Below, piece by piece: positions 1 through 8,095 of a stretch of 14,446 nt of DNA. Source of the DNA: Clostridium sp. CAG:1000. GTDB taxonomy: Bacteria; Bacillota_I; Bacilli_A; RF39; UBA660. Below the pieces are notes generated by a model. It was not told the DNA's origin. It worked only from the letters and a program-made list of their open reading frames with translations, and searched no databases. The stretch lies in contig HG000325.1 of NCBI GenBank assembly GCA_000436975.1, positions 1 to 14,446 on the forward strand. The letters are read 5' to 3'. A program made the translations under genes and the position numbers. The stretch's first letter is position 1, and every line of letters starts with the position of its first letter.

Positions 1-33
1 TTTAAACTGTCTACTTTTACTTGACTAGTTCAT
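1..33. repeat. Left copy of terminal inverted repeat, probable IS end
   Basis: Bases 9-33 are the exact reverse complement of the last 25 bases of the window (14422-14446). Read outward, the sequence begins TGAACTAGTC and runs off the left edge. Reading from inside the window it ends in CA, which fits the 5'-TG...CA-3' termini of IS3-family elements. The element body would lie outside the window. The repeat stops 11 bases short of the stop codon of the surface-protein gene, so an insertion here may have removed that gene's native 3' region. IS identity is an inference from the ends only; no transposase is present here. Confidence 0.5.
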
Positions 34-43
34 AAAGCTCTTT

Positions 44-1432
44 TTATTTTAATTTCTTTTTAACTTCATCTTCTCTTTTCTTTCCAGTAGCTATTAGTCC
101 TAAACTACTAAGACCTGCTAAGAATAAATATAGTTCAATATCTCTATCATCACCTGTTTTAGGTGTATTATATTTTCTATCATAGTGGTTTTCTAATTCT
201 TTTTCTAATCTTTCTTTTTCTTCTTCAGTATCTGGTTTAGGAATAATTCTTTCTAATTTTTTGAAGAATAAATCAATATCATGTTTTGGTATATCTTTAT
301 CAATTTGGCCATTTCTAAAGTTAATAAATTCATCTAATAATAATCTAACGTCTAATTTAAATCCATTTATATTTTCTTCAATTTCACTATCAATAACAAG
401 TATATCTTTAATAGTTTCTTTAAATTCATTTTCTATAATTTCATAATCAATAGTAGATTCATATCCATTAATCACTCCATCTTTAGTAAGATTAGCATTT
501 AAATTATATTTAACAGTAGTATCTGTTTTAACAATTGGTTTAGAATAAGTATAAACAATATCATAAGTCCATGTATCCCATCTTCTTACTCTTTCAAAAG
601 ATACATCTGTTAATGTATAACCTTGACTAATTAAATCAGGTCTTACTCTTCTATGCGCTATCAAATATACTTCAGCTTGATCTTTATCGAATAATAAACC
701 ATGTGCTGTGTCTCTGTCATAAGCATATATATATTCTACATCCCCATTAACATTAATATTTACCTCATTAATATCATAGTCAACATTATATCCTTTTGCT
801 CTCATATCATTTACATAAGCAAGAGCGTCTTTTTCGCTATCAAATTCTTTTGATACATTTATACTTTCTGGTTCAATTTCATAAATTGGATTAGTCTTAA
901 CATCTACATCAACATCATACTTTTCATCATTATATTCTTTTTCAAGTTTAGTTATGAATTCTTTTGATTCCTTTAAGGCTTCGCTTTCAGTTTTCCCTTT
1001 AAAAGACTTACTTGATGATAATACTTCCTTACTAGAAACAACTTCTTTTACAGTTCCTTTTTCAAAATTATAATTTGTAATTACTCCACCTTTTTCTAAA
1101 ATAGATTTTTGAGCATTTTCAAGAGTTGAAGAAGCATCCTCATCGATTACATATCTGTCAGTATATTCCCTTACAACATCAAAATTACCTTCTATGATAT
1201 CACTACTAAGAACATTACAAAATTTTTTTAAATATTCTAATCTCTTAGAAGCATTTTCATATGTATCATAATATTCAACTAAGTCACATTCTCCATATGT
1301 TTTCATTGAATTAGCTATATTACTTTGAACTTCCTTTCTGTCACTATTAATTGCAGTTGCAGCTGACACACCTAAAATATTAGTTGCTACTAAAGTTCCT
1401 GCTATAAACTTATCAATTTTCTTATTAAACAT
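44..1432 (-). CDS. Sortase-anchored surface protein (PKTG sorting signal), function unknown
   Basis: The protein is 462 aa. The ATG at 1432 is chosen because AAGGAGG lies five bases before it; an in-frame ATG 15 codons earlier has no such site. Residues 9-27 form a signal-peptide hydrophobic stretch ending in AATA. The C-terminus carries a cell-wall sorting signal: TPKTG at about 423-427, a hydrophobic segment at about 432-449, then a Lys/Arg-rich tail. This predicts export, sortase cleavage and covalent attachment to peptidoglycan. Residues about 54-226 look like three or four loosely repeated units, with an aromatic/acidic strand, an Ala-rich helix, and a GYxV-type strand such as KGYNVDYDINEV. 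Two Cys (50, 72) lie in the first unit. The gene follows the exporter on the same strand but is separated by a terminator and has its own possible promoter. I do not recognise the ectodomain family. Adhesin or matrix-type roles are possible but unsupported. Confidence 0.8.
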   Translation of the reverse strand: MFNKKIDKFIAGTLVATNILGVSAATAINSDRKEVQSNIANSMKTYGECDLVEYYDTYENASKRLEYLKKFCNVLSSDIIEGNFDVVREYTDRYVIDEDASSTLENAQKSILEKGGVITNYNFEKGTVKEVVSSKEVLSSSKSFKGKTESEALKESKEFITKLEKEYNDEKYDVDVDVKTNPIYEIEPESINVSKEFDSEKDALAYVNDMRAKGYNVDYDINEVNINVNGDVEYIYAYDRDTAHGLLFDKDQAEVYLIAHRRVRPDLISQGYTLTDVSFERVRRWDTWTYDIVYTYSKPIVKTDTTVKYNLNANLTKDGVINGYESTIDYEIIENEFKETIKDILVIDSEIEENINGFKLDVRLLLDEFINFRNGQIDKDIPKHDIDLFFKKLERIIPKPDTEEEKERLEKELENHYDRKYNTPKTGDDRDIELYLFLAGLSSLGLIATGKKREDEVKKKLK

Positions 1433-1450
1433 AAGTTCCTCCTTAATCCT

Positions 1451-1479
1451 ATTATAAAAAAATAACTTGTAAAACACAA
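1451..1479 (-). promoter_or_regulatory. Possible promoter of the 462-aa surface protein
   Basis: On the minus strand a perfect TATAAT (plus-strand 1451-1456) has a TTGTGT -35-like hexamer 17 bases upstream (1474-1479). Transcription would start near 1444, just ahead of the AAGGAGG site. The -35 lies inside the exporter's terminator hairpin, so terminator and promoter are nested. The -35 matches the consensus at only three positions. Confidence 0.4.
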
Positions 1480-1486
1480 GTTATTT
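1453..1486 (-). terminator. Rho-independent terminator of the exporter gene
   Basis: On the minus strand AAATAACTTGT (1486-1476) pairs perfectly over 11 bp with ACAAGTTATTT (1470-1460) around a 5-base loop, followed by a run of T (plus-strand A at 1454-1462). The exporter's TAA stop sits within the stem. It should separate exporter transcripts from the downstream surface-protein gene. Confidence 0.8.
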
Positions 1487-4400
1487 AAATAAGTTTTTAA
1501 CTCTATCTAAGAAAGTAGTTTTAGTTGTTTTAGTAGTGTTATCTTTAACTACCTCTTTTGATGATACTGAATCTATTACTAATACAAATTTAGTTTCTGA
1601 TTCATCACTTAAGTTTTTACCACTTACTGATTTATATTCATTACCAAGTTTAACTAATTCTTTTACTCTCTTACTAGCAGGTTTAATATCATTATTAATT
1701 GTACTAGTTAATTTTTTAATACCTTCATTATTAAATTTAGTAACACCTTCTGATAATTGATTAATACCATTATCAAGTTCATCTACTCCTGAATATAATG
1801 TATTTAATGAACTAGAAATTGTACTAATAGAAGCTGATTTAACACCATTAGCAACTTGATTTGCTAAAGCAGGTACAATTTTATTAGCAGTAGACACTGC
1901 AGATTCTTTTGCTACTGTTACTGACACAGCATCACTAACATTTTTAGCAACATATACACTTACTTCAGTAGCAACATTTGTACAAGATGTTTCAAATACC
2001 TTTTGAGTGTCTTTAATTTGTTTACAAGATTTTAAGAATGATGCTTTTTCTTCATCACTTAGAGATGATATATCAAGTTTATTATTTGAAAATGCTTGAC
2101 ACTTAGCAGCATCAGCAAGTTTATCATTGTTTTTTAAATATCCTGTTAAAGAATCTTTTACACAAGTTGTAACTATTTCTTTAACTTTAGGGTCATTAGA
2201 ATTTAAACTCTTACTAACTTCTTTCCATGCTTCATTAGCTATTGATGAAGTATACTCTTCACTATCAAATTGACTAGTTATTTGACTTAATATTTGTTTA
2301 TTAATTGCTGATACTTCTTCATCGCTTAGAGCGTTTTTGTTATTAGTACTTGATAAATTCTTTATTGAACTTCCAAGTTTACTCTTAAGTAAATTAGAAC
2401 CACCTTTAATTTTTTGAGTACTTTCATCAATTAAATTCATATTTTCTTGTAGTTTATCAGCGTCAGTATATAAACTATCTAATTTATCAAACATTTTCAA
2501 GTCACTACTCTCTAATACTTTAGGAGTAACAATTGAATACATAGATGATAATTCAAACTTCTTGGTTTCATAAGTAATAGTTATAGTATCCATATTTTTT
2601 AAACTACTTAAATCTAAACTTTCATAAAGACCTGGAGTAGCAATACCTATAACTACATTACTTTTACCAGTAGACATAACTTTACCACTAGATACTTCAA
2701 TATTACTGTTGTTAGTAGCATCTAATATTGTTCCAAAAGTTACTACAAATGGTGTATATAATTTTTCTTTCTTACCATTAATAGTTCTATAATGGGCATC
2801 AGTATTTTTATATTTCAATGTTATTTCAACATTTCCCTCTTTACCCAACATTTCATCTACTGACATACTTTTTCCATTTAATTTATAACTTGTACTTACT
2901 GATACTGGTAATTTTTTTTCTAATTTACCTTGATAGAAAATATCATTACCTTTAGCAGTCCATATAATATTTCCATCTTTAATCGTGTATTCTTCATCAC
3001 CATTAATATTTAATATATCTTTTAGTTCAGAATAATCTTTTAATTCATTCTCTTTATTCTTGTTGATAATTTGTTCATTAACATACATATTTCTAACATT
3101 ACCATTATTTTCAAGTTTACCATACACTGTTTCATTCTTAGTTAATGCCATAGTGTTACTTGGTAATAATAACATACCTGATATTAATAATAATGCAACT
3201 TTAACATTTTTGTTTTTCATTTTTTTATCTTTTCCTTTCTTAATAATCAATTTATCAAACATTAATAATATTGCAGGTAAAACAATTATTACAACAGCCA
3301 TACTTATTAATGCACCTCTTGAAATTAAAGTACATAGAGAACCAACCATTTCAAGTTTAGAATAAATGCCTACTCCAAATGTAGCTGCAAAGAAGCAAAG
3401 TCCACTGACTAATATTGATGAAGATGTATAATTAAGAGTATCTATCATTGCAGATTCTTTTTCCATACCTTTCTTTCTTCTGTCTATATAAGTAGTTGTA
3501 AGTAAGATTGCATAATCTATTGTTGCTCCTAATTGTATAGTGCCAAGAACTATAGGTGCTATAAAAGGAAGTGTTACACCACCAAAATATGAAATTGACA
3601 TATTCATAAATATAGCAGATTCAATGGCAGTTATTAATACTATCGGTAAAATGAAACTCTTAAGTACAATAATTAATATTATTAATATACAAAATATTGA
3701 TGAATAGTTAACATTGTTAAAGTCAGTATCACTAATAGAAATCAAATCTTTCATAAGTGGACCTTCGCCAGCTAAAATAGCTTTTTCATCATATTGTTTA
3801 ATCAACTTATTAATTTCATCTGTTTGATTATTTAATTCATCACTAGCAACCTCATATGTTGAGTTTATAAGTAACATTTTATAATTATCATTTTCAAATA
3901 TAGATTTCATATCATCACTAATCATAGTATCAGTAATACCATATTTTTCTAAATCATCAAATGATAATATAAAGTCAACACCATCTATTTTTTTAATATC
4001 ATTTGTCATATTTACTATATCATTAGTTTTAACATCTTTACTTACTAATAATATTTCTGGACTAACAATATTGAATTTCTCTTTTAATACATTATTAGCT
4101 TTTATACTTTCTAATGTATCTGGAAGTGATCTATCAATTTTATAATATACATCAACATTCTTATTACCTAAAAATGCTGGGACTAATAAGATAACAAATA
4201 TAATTATAGTAGCAATTCTATTTTTAACTATGAATTTGTTAACTTTTTCAAAATTAATATTAACTTTTTTATGTTTAGTCTTATCAATTAATTTATCAAA
4301 TGCAAGTAATAAACTTGGGAATAATGTAAATACACTTAATAAACCTAATAAGACTCCCTTAGCCATTACTATACCTAAGTCTTTACCTAATGTTAATTGC

Positions 4401-5275
4401 ATAGTACAAAGCACTAAGAAACCAGCAATCGTTGTAAATGAACTACCCATTACAGATTTAAATGTTTCTACTATTGCATCTTTCATAGCAAACACATTAT
4501 TTTTAGCATTCTTTTTCTTATTCTCATATGAATGATATAAGAATATTGAAAAGTCTGTTGTAACACCAAGTTGTAATACAGCAACTAATGCTTTAGTTAT
4601 ATATGATATTTGCCCTAAGAACACATTACTTCCTAAATTATACACAATTGCACATCCTATATTACTAAGCAATAATAAAGGTATAATATAAGAATCAAGT
4701 GATACTTCAAGAACAAGCACGCAGAATATAACAGCAATAACTATATAAATAAATATTTCTTTTTCTGATAAGTTCATAGTATCAAGAACCATTGAACTCA
4801 TTCCACCAAGTTTACATTTGTCTTTTGTTATATCTCTTATTTCACTAACCGCATCAATAGTTTTTTCATTTGATGTACCATTTTCAAATGTAATAAATAG
4901 TAAATCAGTGTCTTCATCATGAAGATGACTTGTTATTTCAGTTGGTAACATATCGACTGGAATATTTGTGCCAATAATATCATAGAGTGAAACAACTTTA
5001 TTAACACCATCAACACCCTTAATATTTTTTTCAAGTTCTAATATATCTTTACTACTCATATTCTCAATTATAGCTACTGAATAAGCACCCATATTAAAGT
5101 CATCAGTTAATATATTTTGGCCTTTAATAGTCTCAATATTATCAGGTAAGTAAACTAAAATGTCATAATTTACTTTGGTTAATCTAATACCTATAAATGA
5201 AAGAACAAGAAGTACTGCAGATATAATTAATATAATGTTTTTGTTCTCACAAATCTTTTGAGCTAACTTTGTCAT
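1481..5275 (-). CDS. MMPL/RND-superfamily exporter fused to a secreted heptad-repeat domain
   Basis: The protein is 1264 aa, with GGAGAGAT before the ATG. Residues 1-685 form a complete two-repeat MMPL permease. TM1 is at about 13-32, with an extracytoplasmic loop to about 170 and a TM bundle to about 327. TM7 is at about 353-370, with a second loop to about 525 and a final bundle to about 675. Acidic residues in the TM4 and TM10 positions (TDF at D241, IDY at D587) match the proton-relay Asp-Tyr pairs of MmpL proteins. At 686 a second module starts with Met, Lys-rich residues, a hydrophobic stretch (about 691-708) and an Ala-Leu boundary, so it looks like a secreted protein's signal peptide. 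It continues as a globular region of the type often encoded beside MMPL/YhgE genes in Clostridia. Four Cys follow (about 1050-1130), then L-x-x-G heptads (about 1157-1186). As TM13 the segment would place the C-terminal domain outside the cell. Substrate unknown; lipids or surface components are guesses. A divergent TetR gene probably regulates it. Confidence 0.88.
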   Translation of the reverse strand: MTKLAQKICENKNIILIISAVLLVLSFIGIRLTKVNYDILVYLPDNIETIKGQNILTDDFNMGAYSVAIIENMSSKDILELEKNIKGVDGVNKVVSLYDIIGTNIPVDMLPTEITSHLHDEDTDLLFITFENGTSNEKTIDAVSEIRDITKDKCKLGGMSSMVLDTMNLSEKEIFIYIVIAVIFCVLVLEVSLDSYIIPLLLLSNIGCAIVYNLGSNVFLGQISYITKALVAVLQLGVTTDFSIFLYHSYENKKKNAKNNVFAMKDAIVETFKSVMGSSFTTIAGFLVLCTMQLTLGKDLGIVMAKGVLLGLLSVFTLFPSLLLAFDKLIDKTKHKKVNINFEKVNKFIVKNRIATIIIFVILLVPAFLGNKNVDVYYKIDRSLPDTLESIKANNVLKEKFNIVSPEILLVSKDVKTNDIVNMTNDIKKIDGVDFILSFDDLEKYGITDTMISDDMKSIFENDNYKMLLINSTYEVASDELNNQTDEINKLIKQYDEKAILAGEGPLMKDLISISDTDFNNVNYSSIFCILIILIIVLKSFILPIVLITAIESAIFMNMSISYFGGVTLPFIAPIVLGTIQLGATIDYAILLTTTYIDRRKKGMEKESAMIDTLNYTSSSILVSGLCFFAATFGVGIYSKLEMVGSLCTLISRGALISMAVVIIVLPAILLMFDKLIIKKGKDKKMKNKNVKVALLLISGMLLLPSNTMALTKNETVYGKLENNGNVRNMYVNEQIINKNKENELKDYSELKDILNINGDEEYTIKDGNIIWTAKGNDIFYQGKLEKKLPVSVSTSYKLNGKSMSVDEMLGKEGNVEITLKYKNTDAHYRTINGKKEKLYTPFVVTFGTILDATNNSNIEVSSGKVMSTGKSNVVIGIATPGLYESLDLSSLKNMDTITITYETKKFELSSMYSIVTPKVLESSDLKMFDKLDSLYTDADKLQENMNLIDESTQKIKGGSNLLKSKLGSSIKNLSSTNNKNALSDEEVSAINKQILSQITSQFDSEEYTSSIANEAWKEVSKSLNSNDPKVKEIVTTCVKDSLTGYLKNNDKLADAAKCQAFSNNKLDISSLSDEEKASFLKSCKQIKDTQKVFETSCTNVATEVSVYVAKNVSDAVSVTVAKESAVSTANKIVPALANQVANGVKSASISTISSSLNTLYSGVDELDNGINQLSEGVTKFNNEGIKKLTSTINNDIKPASKRVKELVKLGNEYKSVSGKNLSDESETKFVLVIDSVSSKEVVKDNTTKTTKTTFLDRVKNLFK

Positions 5276-5309
5276 ACCATCTCTCCATTCCGTTAAAACA
5301 TTCTATTAC

Positions 5310-5338
5310 AAAAATATTAAAAAAACACCAATATTTTT
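5310..5338. promoter_or_regulatory. Inverted repeat in the divergent exporter/TetR intergenic region
   Basis: AAAAATATT (5310-5318) and AATATTTTT (5330-5338) form a perfect 9-bp inverted repeat with an 11-base spacer. It lies 35-63 bases upstream of the exporter start codon, where its promoter would be expected. In such AT-rich DNA a chance origin is quite possible. I see no clean -35/-10 pair for the exporter itself. Confidence 0.3.
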
Positions 5339-5348
5339 TATAAATAGT

Positions 5349-5362
5349 ATGTTTTTAAACAT
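5349..5362. promoter_or_regulatory. Candidate TetR-type operator palindrome
   Basis: ATGTTT-TT-AAACAT is a 14-base near-continuous palindrome with 6-bp arms, midway between the divergent exporter and TetR genes. TetR-family repressors commonly bind short palindromes in exactly this position to control themselves and the divergent transporter. Assignment rests on symmetry and location only. Confidence 0.4.
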
Positions 5363-5409
5363 TTTTGTTATTTTTGTATTAATAATTAAGCAACAATATG
5401 TTTATTATC

Positions 5410-5438
5410 TTTACTTTTATTTAAAAAAAGCGTATATT
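5410..5438 (+). promoter_or_regulatory. Promoter of the TetR-family gene
   Basis: TTTACT (5410-5415) and TATATT (5433-5438) are separated by exactly 17 bases. The predicted start is near 5445, giving a leader of about 12 bases that contains the GGTGAT ribosome binding site. Four to five matches to the consensus at each hexamer. Confidence 0.5.
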
Positions 5439-5456
5439 GATACTTGGTGATGAAAA

Positions 5457-6041
5457 ATGGTTAAAAAAACTGATTTAAGAGTAATTAAAACAAAGAATTT
5501 AATTTATAATACGTTAATAGAACTTATGAAAGATAAAACATTTGAAGAAATAAAAGTATCTGATATATGTAATAAAGCATTGATCAATAGGTCAACATTT
5601 TATTCTCACTATGAAGATAAATATGATTTACTTGTAGATTTTATAAATAGTTTAAAAGATGAATTTGTGACAGAGCTAAATAAAAACAGCAGTAACTTAA
5701 ATACAAAAGAATACTATATTGAACTAATAAAAATATTTTTAAATCATATAGAAGATAGAAAAGAAATGTACACATCAATAATGATAAACAATAGGAATAG
5801 TATCATGATGGATATATTATTGGATGTAGTTAATAATGATTTATTAAAGAAAATGAGTAATGATGAATTTAAGACTTCAATACCTTATGATATAATCGCT
5901 AAGTTCTATTTAGGAGGAGTTATCAACATCGGAGTCGAATGGTTAAAAGATAATAAAAAATACACTAAAGATGATATTGTAAAATACATAAGTGAGTTAA
6001 TACCAGATAATCTTAACAAAACAAAAAAAGGCACTAAATAG
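5457..6041 (+). CDS. TetR/AcrR-family transcriptional regulator
   Basis: The protein is 194 aa, the usual TetR length. The ATG at 5457 is preceded by GGTGAT at 5446-5451. Residues about 8-58 form the N-terminal DNA-binding domain: a first helix (KTKNLIYNTLIELM), then the helix-turn-helix with the signature VSDICNKALINRSTFYSHYEDK and the downstream Y-LL helix. The remainder is an all-helical ligand/dimerisation domain, resembling the C-terminal domain type found in regulators next to yhgE-like and MMPL genes. The gene is transcribed divergently from the MMPL exporter across 181 bases that hold palindromes, so it most likely represses the exporter and itself until an effector is bound. The effector is unknown. 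It ends in a bidirectional terminator facing the tRNA gene. Confidence 0.9.
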   Translation: MVKKTDLRVIKTKNLIYNTLIELMKDKTFEEIKVSDICNKALINRSTFYSHYEDKYDLLVDFINSLKDEFVTELNKNSSNLNTKEYYIELIKIFLNHIEDRKEMYTSIMINNRNSIMMDILLDVVNNDLLKKMSNDEFKTSIPYDIIAKFYLGGVINIGVEWLKDNKKYTKDDIVKYISELIPDNLNKTKKGTK

Positions 6042-6055
6042 TGTCTTATTTTTTT
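6028..6055. terminator. Bidirectional rho-independent terminator (TetR gene / tRNA-Arg)
   Basis: AAGGCACT (6028-6035) pairs with AGTGTCTT (6040-6047), including one G-T pair, around an AAAT loop. A T run follows on the plus strand (6049-6055). An A run precedes it (6023-6029), which becomes a T run on the minus strand. It therefore can stop both the TetR transcript and the convergent tRNA transcript. The TetR stop codon lies inside the hairpin. Confidence 0.75.
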
Positions 6056-6058
6056 ATA

Positions 6059-6135
6059 TGGCGTCCTTGAGAGGATTTGAACCTCCGACTTTCCGCTTAG
6101 GAGGCGGATACTCTATCCAACTGAGTTACAAGGAC
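6059..6135 (-). tRNA. tRNA-Arg (anticodon CCT)
   Basis: The minus strand folds as a full cloverleaf. The acceptor stem is GTCCTTG/CAAGGAC. A D arm follows with AGTTGGATA in the loop. The anticodon stem is TCCGC/GCGGA, around a CTCCTAA loop whose anticodon CCT is at plus-strand 6099-6101. The T arm is GGAGG-TTCAAAT-CCTCT. The discriminator is G at 6062 and CCA is encoded (6061-6059). It reads AGG codons. It lies 18 bases downstream of the HD-hydrolase gene on the same strand. Confidence 0.95.
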
Positions 6136-6143
6136 ATATAAAT

Positions 6144-6152
6144 ATTATATCA
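6144..6152 (-). promoter_or_regulatory. Extended -10 promoter for tRNA-Arg
   Basis: On the minus strand TGATATAAT lies directly between the HD-hydrolase stop codon and the tRNA. It places a start site within a few bases of the mature tRNA 5' end at 6135. The -35 region is weak (TTTATT-like, inside the HD gene). The tRNA may also receive read-through from the cdsA operon. Confidence 0.5.
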
Positions 6153-6153
6153 C

Positions 6154-6642
6154 TTATCTAAAATTAATAAATGATAATAATATCATATACACTTCTAATT
6201 TTAATGAATATCTAAAAAATTCATAAAAGCTTACTATTTTATCACTAATGCAAACCACTTTTGATTCTTTATAATTTGGTTTGTTCCTTGATATCGGATA
6301 CATATGATTCAGTATAATATCCTCTTCTACAGGATTAATCTTAAAATAATTTTTAGAATTATCAAGAGCAATCATTGGATGAGTCTTTAAGAATACCTTA
6401 TATTTATCATCTGATCTTTTAATATCTTCCTCTGTAAAAAAATCATGCATCATAGCTCCCCTAGTACAGGAAATATAATCAAGTCCCAGTTTCTTTGATA
6501 TAAAGAAACTCATTTTAGAAACTCTTGTTATATGATCTAATCTATTTGTACCATGATGTACTATAGATTTAAGTTCTCTATATTTATTAATTTGATTGAA
6601 TTCATTAAATATATCATAAAATATTTTTTTATTTTGTCTCAT
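6154..6642 (-). CDS. HD-domain metal-dependent phosphohydrolase
   Basis: The protein is 162 aa from the ATG at 6642. A GTG at 6651 in the same frame would add three residues, and neither start has a strong ribosome site. The HD-superfamily metal ligands are present, numbering from the GTG: H40 (LDHITRVS), the H69-D70 pair (MMHDFF), H91 (THP), H116 (NHMYP) and D137 (ISDKIVS). The order and the PNYKES block match a small Firmicutes family of stand-alone HD hydrolases that act on phosphate esters or nucleotides. The actual substrate is unknown. It is the last protein gene of the cdsA-rseP unit and follows the 123-aa gene by 15 bases. The C-terminal 20 residues are hydrophobic and might touch the membrane. 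Confidence 0.8.
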   Translation of the reverse strand: MRQNKKIFYDIFNEFNQINKYRELKSIVHHGTNRLDHITRVSKMSFFISKKLGLDYISCTRGAMMHDFFTEEDIKRSDDKYKVFLKTHPMIALDNSKNYFKINPVEEDIILNHMYPISRNKPNYKESKVVCISDKIVSFYEFFRYSLKLEVYMILLSFINFR

Positions 6643-6657
6643 ACATCTCACTTCTTC

Positions 6658-7029
6658 TTATATCCATCTTGGAATATAAATATTTCTAGTAAAACCCTCC
6701 ATGTATTTTAAGTGTTGTTCTATAATATTATCTACTATTATTGAAACAACATTTTTAGTACCCTTAGGTACTTTTAACGCAAGTAAAAAATTAGTAAGTA
6801 TTGTTTTAAACTCCCTGTCATCAAAATATCTGACTATTGCTTTATTTAAACTAGATATTTTTTTTATATCATTCTTGTTTCTAATATCAATAGAAAAAAT
6901 ATATTGTTGAAACACTTGAATAATTTTATCACTCATATAATCTAGTTCATTAAACTCCTCATTTATTATGCGATAATAATCAGGACAATATTTAAGAACT
7001 ACTTTATTATCAAGAAATCTATTTTGCAT
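6658..7029 (-). CDS. Uncharacterised 123-aa protein translationally coupled to rseP
   Basis: The protein is 123 aa with no signal peptide or membrane segment, so it is probably cytoplasmic. Its ATG overlaps the rseP stop in TAATG, with rseP's own GTTGGTGA acting as ribosome site, so it should be made by translational coupling. It is predicted mostly helical, with acidic N-terminal and basic central stretches and a C-terminus ending in IPRWI. I do not recognise the family. Its position between rseP and an HD hydrolase suggests a job in the same pathway or in envelope maintenance, but this is inference from context only. Codon use and base composition look like the neighbouring genes, so it does not look like a remnant. 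Confidence 0.7.
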   Translation of the reverse strand: MQNRFLDNKVVLKYCPDYYRIINEEFNELDYMSDKIIQVFQQYIFSIDIRNKNDIKKISSLNKAIVRYFDDREFKTILTNFLLALKVPKGTKNVVSIIVDNIIEQHLKYMEGFTRNIYIPRWI

Positions 7030-8087
7030 TATTTCACCAACCTAAATATATCATTGAAAGTGACATAAAACATAAGTAATATCATTAAACCAAATCCGAT
7101 TAGGTTAACAATATATTCAACTTTCTCATTACATTTTTTCTTAGTTATTTTTTCTATTATTAATAAAAGTATTCTTCCTCCATCAAACACAGGAATAGGA
7201 ACTAAATTTATTACTGCAACATTAATACTTAGATAAGCAGTTAAATATAATAATATTTCAAATCCTTGTGATTTAACAGAATTTATTAAAGAGAATATTC
7301 CAACAGGACCACTTAATGTATTTGTTGATACATCTCCCGTAAATAAAGAACCTATTATTTTAAATATAGTAATAGTATTGTCAAAAAAGCCTTCAAAAGC
7401 ATAGCTAACTGCATTAGCAAATCCTTTTTTATGAGTAGCGCCTGCTATTTGAATACCAAAAACTCTTATTTCCTCTTTATTAACTTTTTTAACTACAGGA
7501 ACTATATCATATTTTTTAATAGAACCATTACTTTTTAAAACAGTGAATTCATAATTATCTTTTAATTTTTTAGCAGAAACTTCAAATACAAAGTCATCCC
7601 ACGTTTCAATATCATTATTATTTACTTTTATAATTCTATCTCCTGGTTCAAGCCCCACACTATAAGCAGGAGTGCCTTCTCCTACTGCCTTAATTATTGG
7701 TTCTTGTACAGGTTTACCATAAATCAAACCACTAATAAAGAATAAGACAATTGCTAGTATACAATTAAAGAATATACCATTAATTAATACTATAAATTTT
7801 TTAAGAAAGCTTTTATTTTCAAGTACCCTATCCTTTTTAATTTTTTTATTATCAGGGTCTTCTTTTTCAGCCATTGCAACATATCCACCAATAGGGAAAA
7901 TTCTTAATGAATAAGTCGTTTCACTCTTCTTAGGTTTATATTTAAATAATAAAGGACCCATACCCAATGAAAATTCATCAACATATACGCCAGATTTTTT
8001 AGCAGCTATAAAGTGCCCAAATTCATGAATAGAAATTATAAGACCCAAAATAATTATTAATATTAATAATGTTATAATAAAATTCAT
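7029..8087 (-). CDS. rseP: Site-2 zinc metalloprotease RseP (M50 family)
   Basis: The protein is 352 aa, slightly shorter than typical RseP (about 420), with AGGAGGG before the ATG. The catalytic HEFGH motif (H21, E22, H25) sits in the first TM helix and the third zinc ligand is in VPIPVFDGG (D302). GGYVAM at 67-72 is the family's membrane-associated beta loop. One PDZ domain spans about 128-200, with the GLEPGDRI signature. Two further TM helices follow at the C-terminus. The enzyme cuts within the membrane and typically clears signal-peptide remnants or activates anti-sigma signalling. It starts nine bases after the cdsA stop codon, the normal partner, but the dxr gene that often lies between them is absent. 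It overlaps the next gene by one base. The target substrate is not shown by the sequence. Confidence 0.95.
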   Translation of the reverse strand: MNFIITLLILIIILGLIISIHEFGHFIAAKKSGVYVDEFSLGMGPLLFKYKPKKSETTYSLRIFPIGGYVAMAEKEDPDNKKIKKDRVLENKSFLKKFIVLINGIFFNCILAIVLFFISGLIYGKPVQEPIIKAVGEGTPAYSVGLEPGDRIIKVNNNDIETWDDFVFEVSAKKLKDNYEFTVLKSNGSIKKYDIVPVVKKVNKEEIRVFGIQIAGATHKKGFANAVSYAFEGFFDNTITIFKIIGSLFTGDVSTNTLSGPVGIFSLINSVKSQGFEILLYLTAYLSINVAVINLVPIPVFDGGRILLLIIEKITKKKCNEKVEYIVNLIGFGLMILLMFYVTFNDIFRLVK

Positions 8088-8095
8088 ATACCCTC

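Noticed and set aside
3060..3365. Plus-strand ORFs of about 100 aa inside the exporter gene (also at 4230-4535)
   Set aside because: These are shadows of hydrophobic codons in the exporter on the opposite strand; no ribosome site or independent support.
6642..6651. GTG start for the HD hydrolase
   Set aside because: It would add three residues, but the site is no better than that of the ATG at 6642, and ATG dominates in this window.
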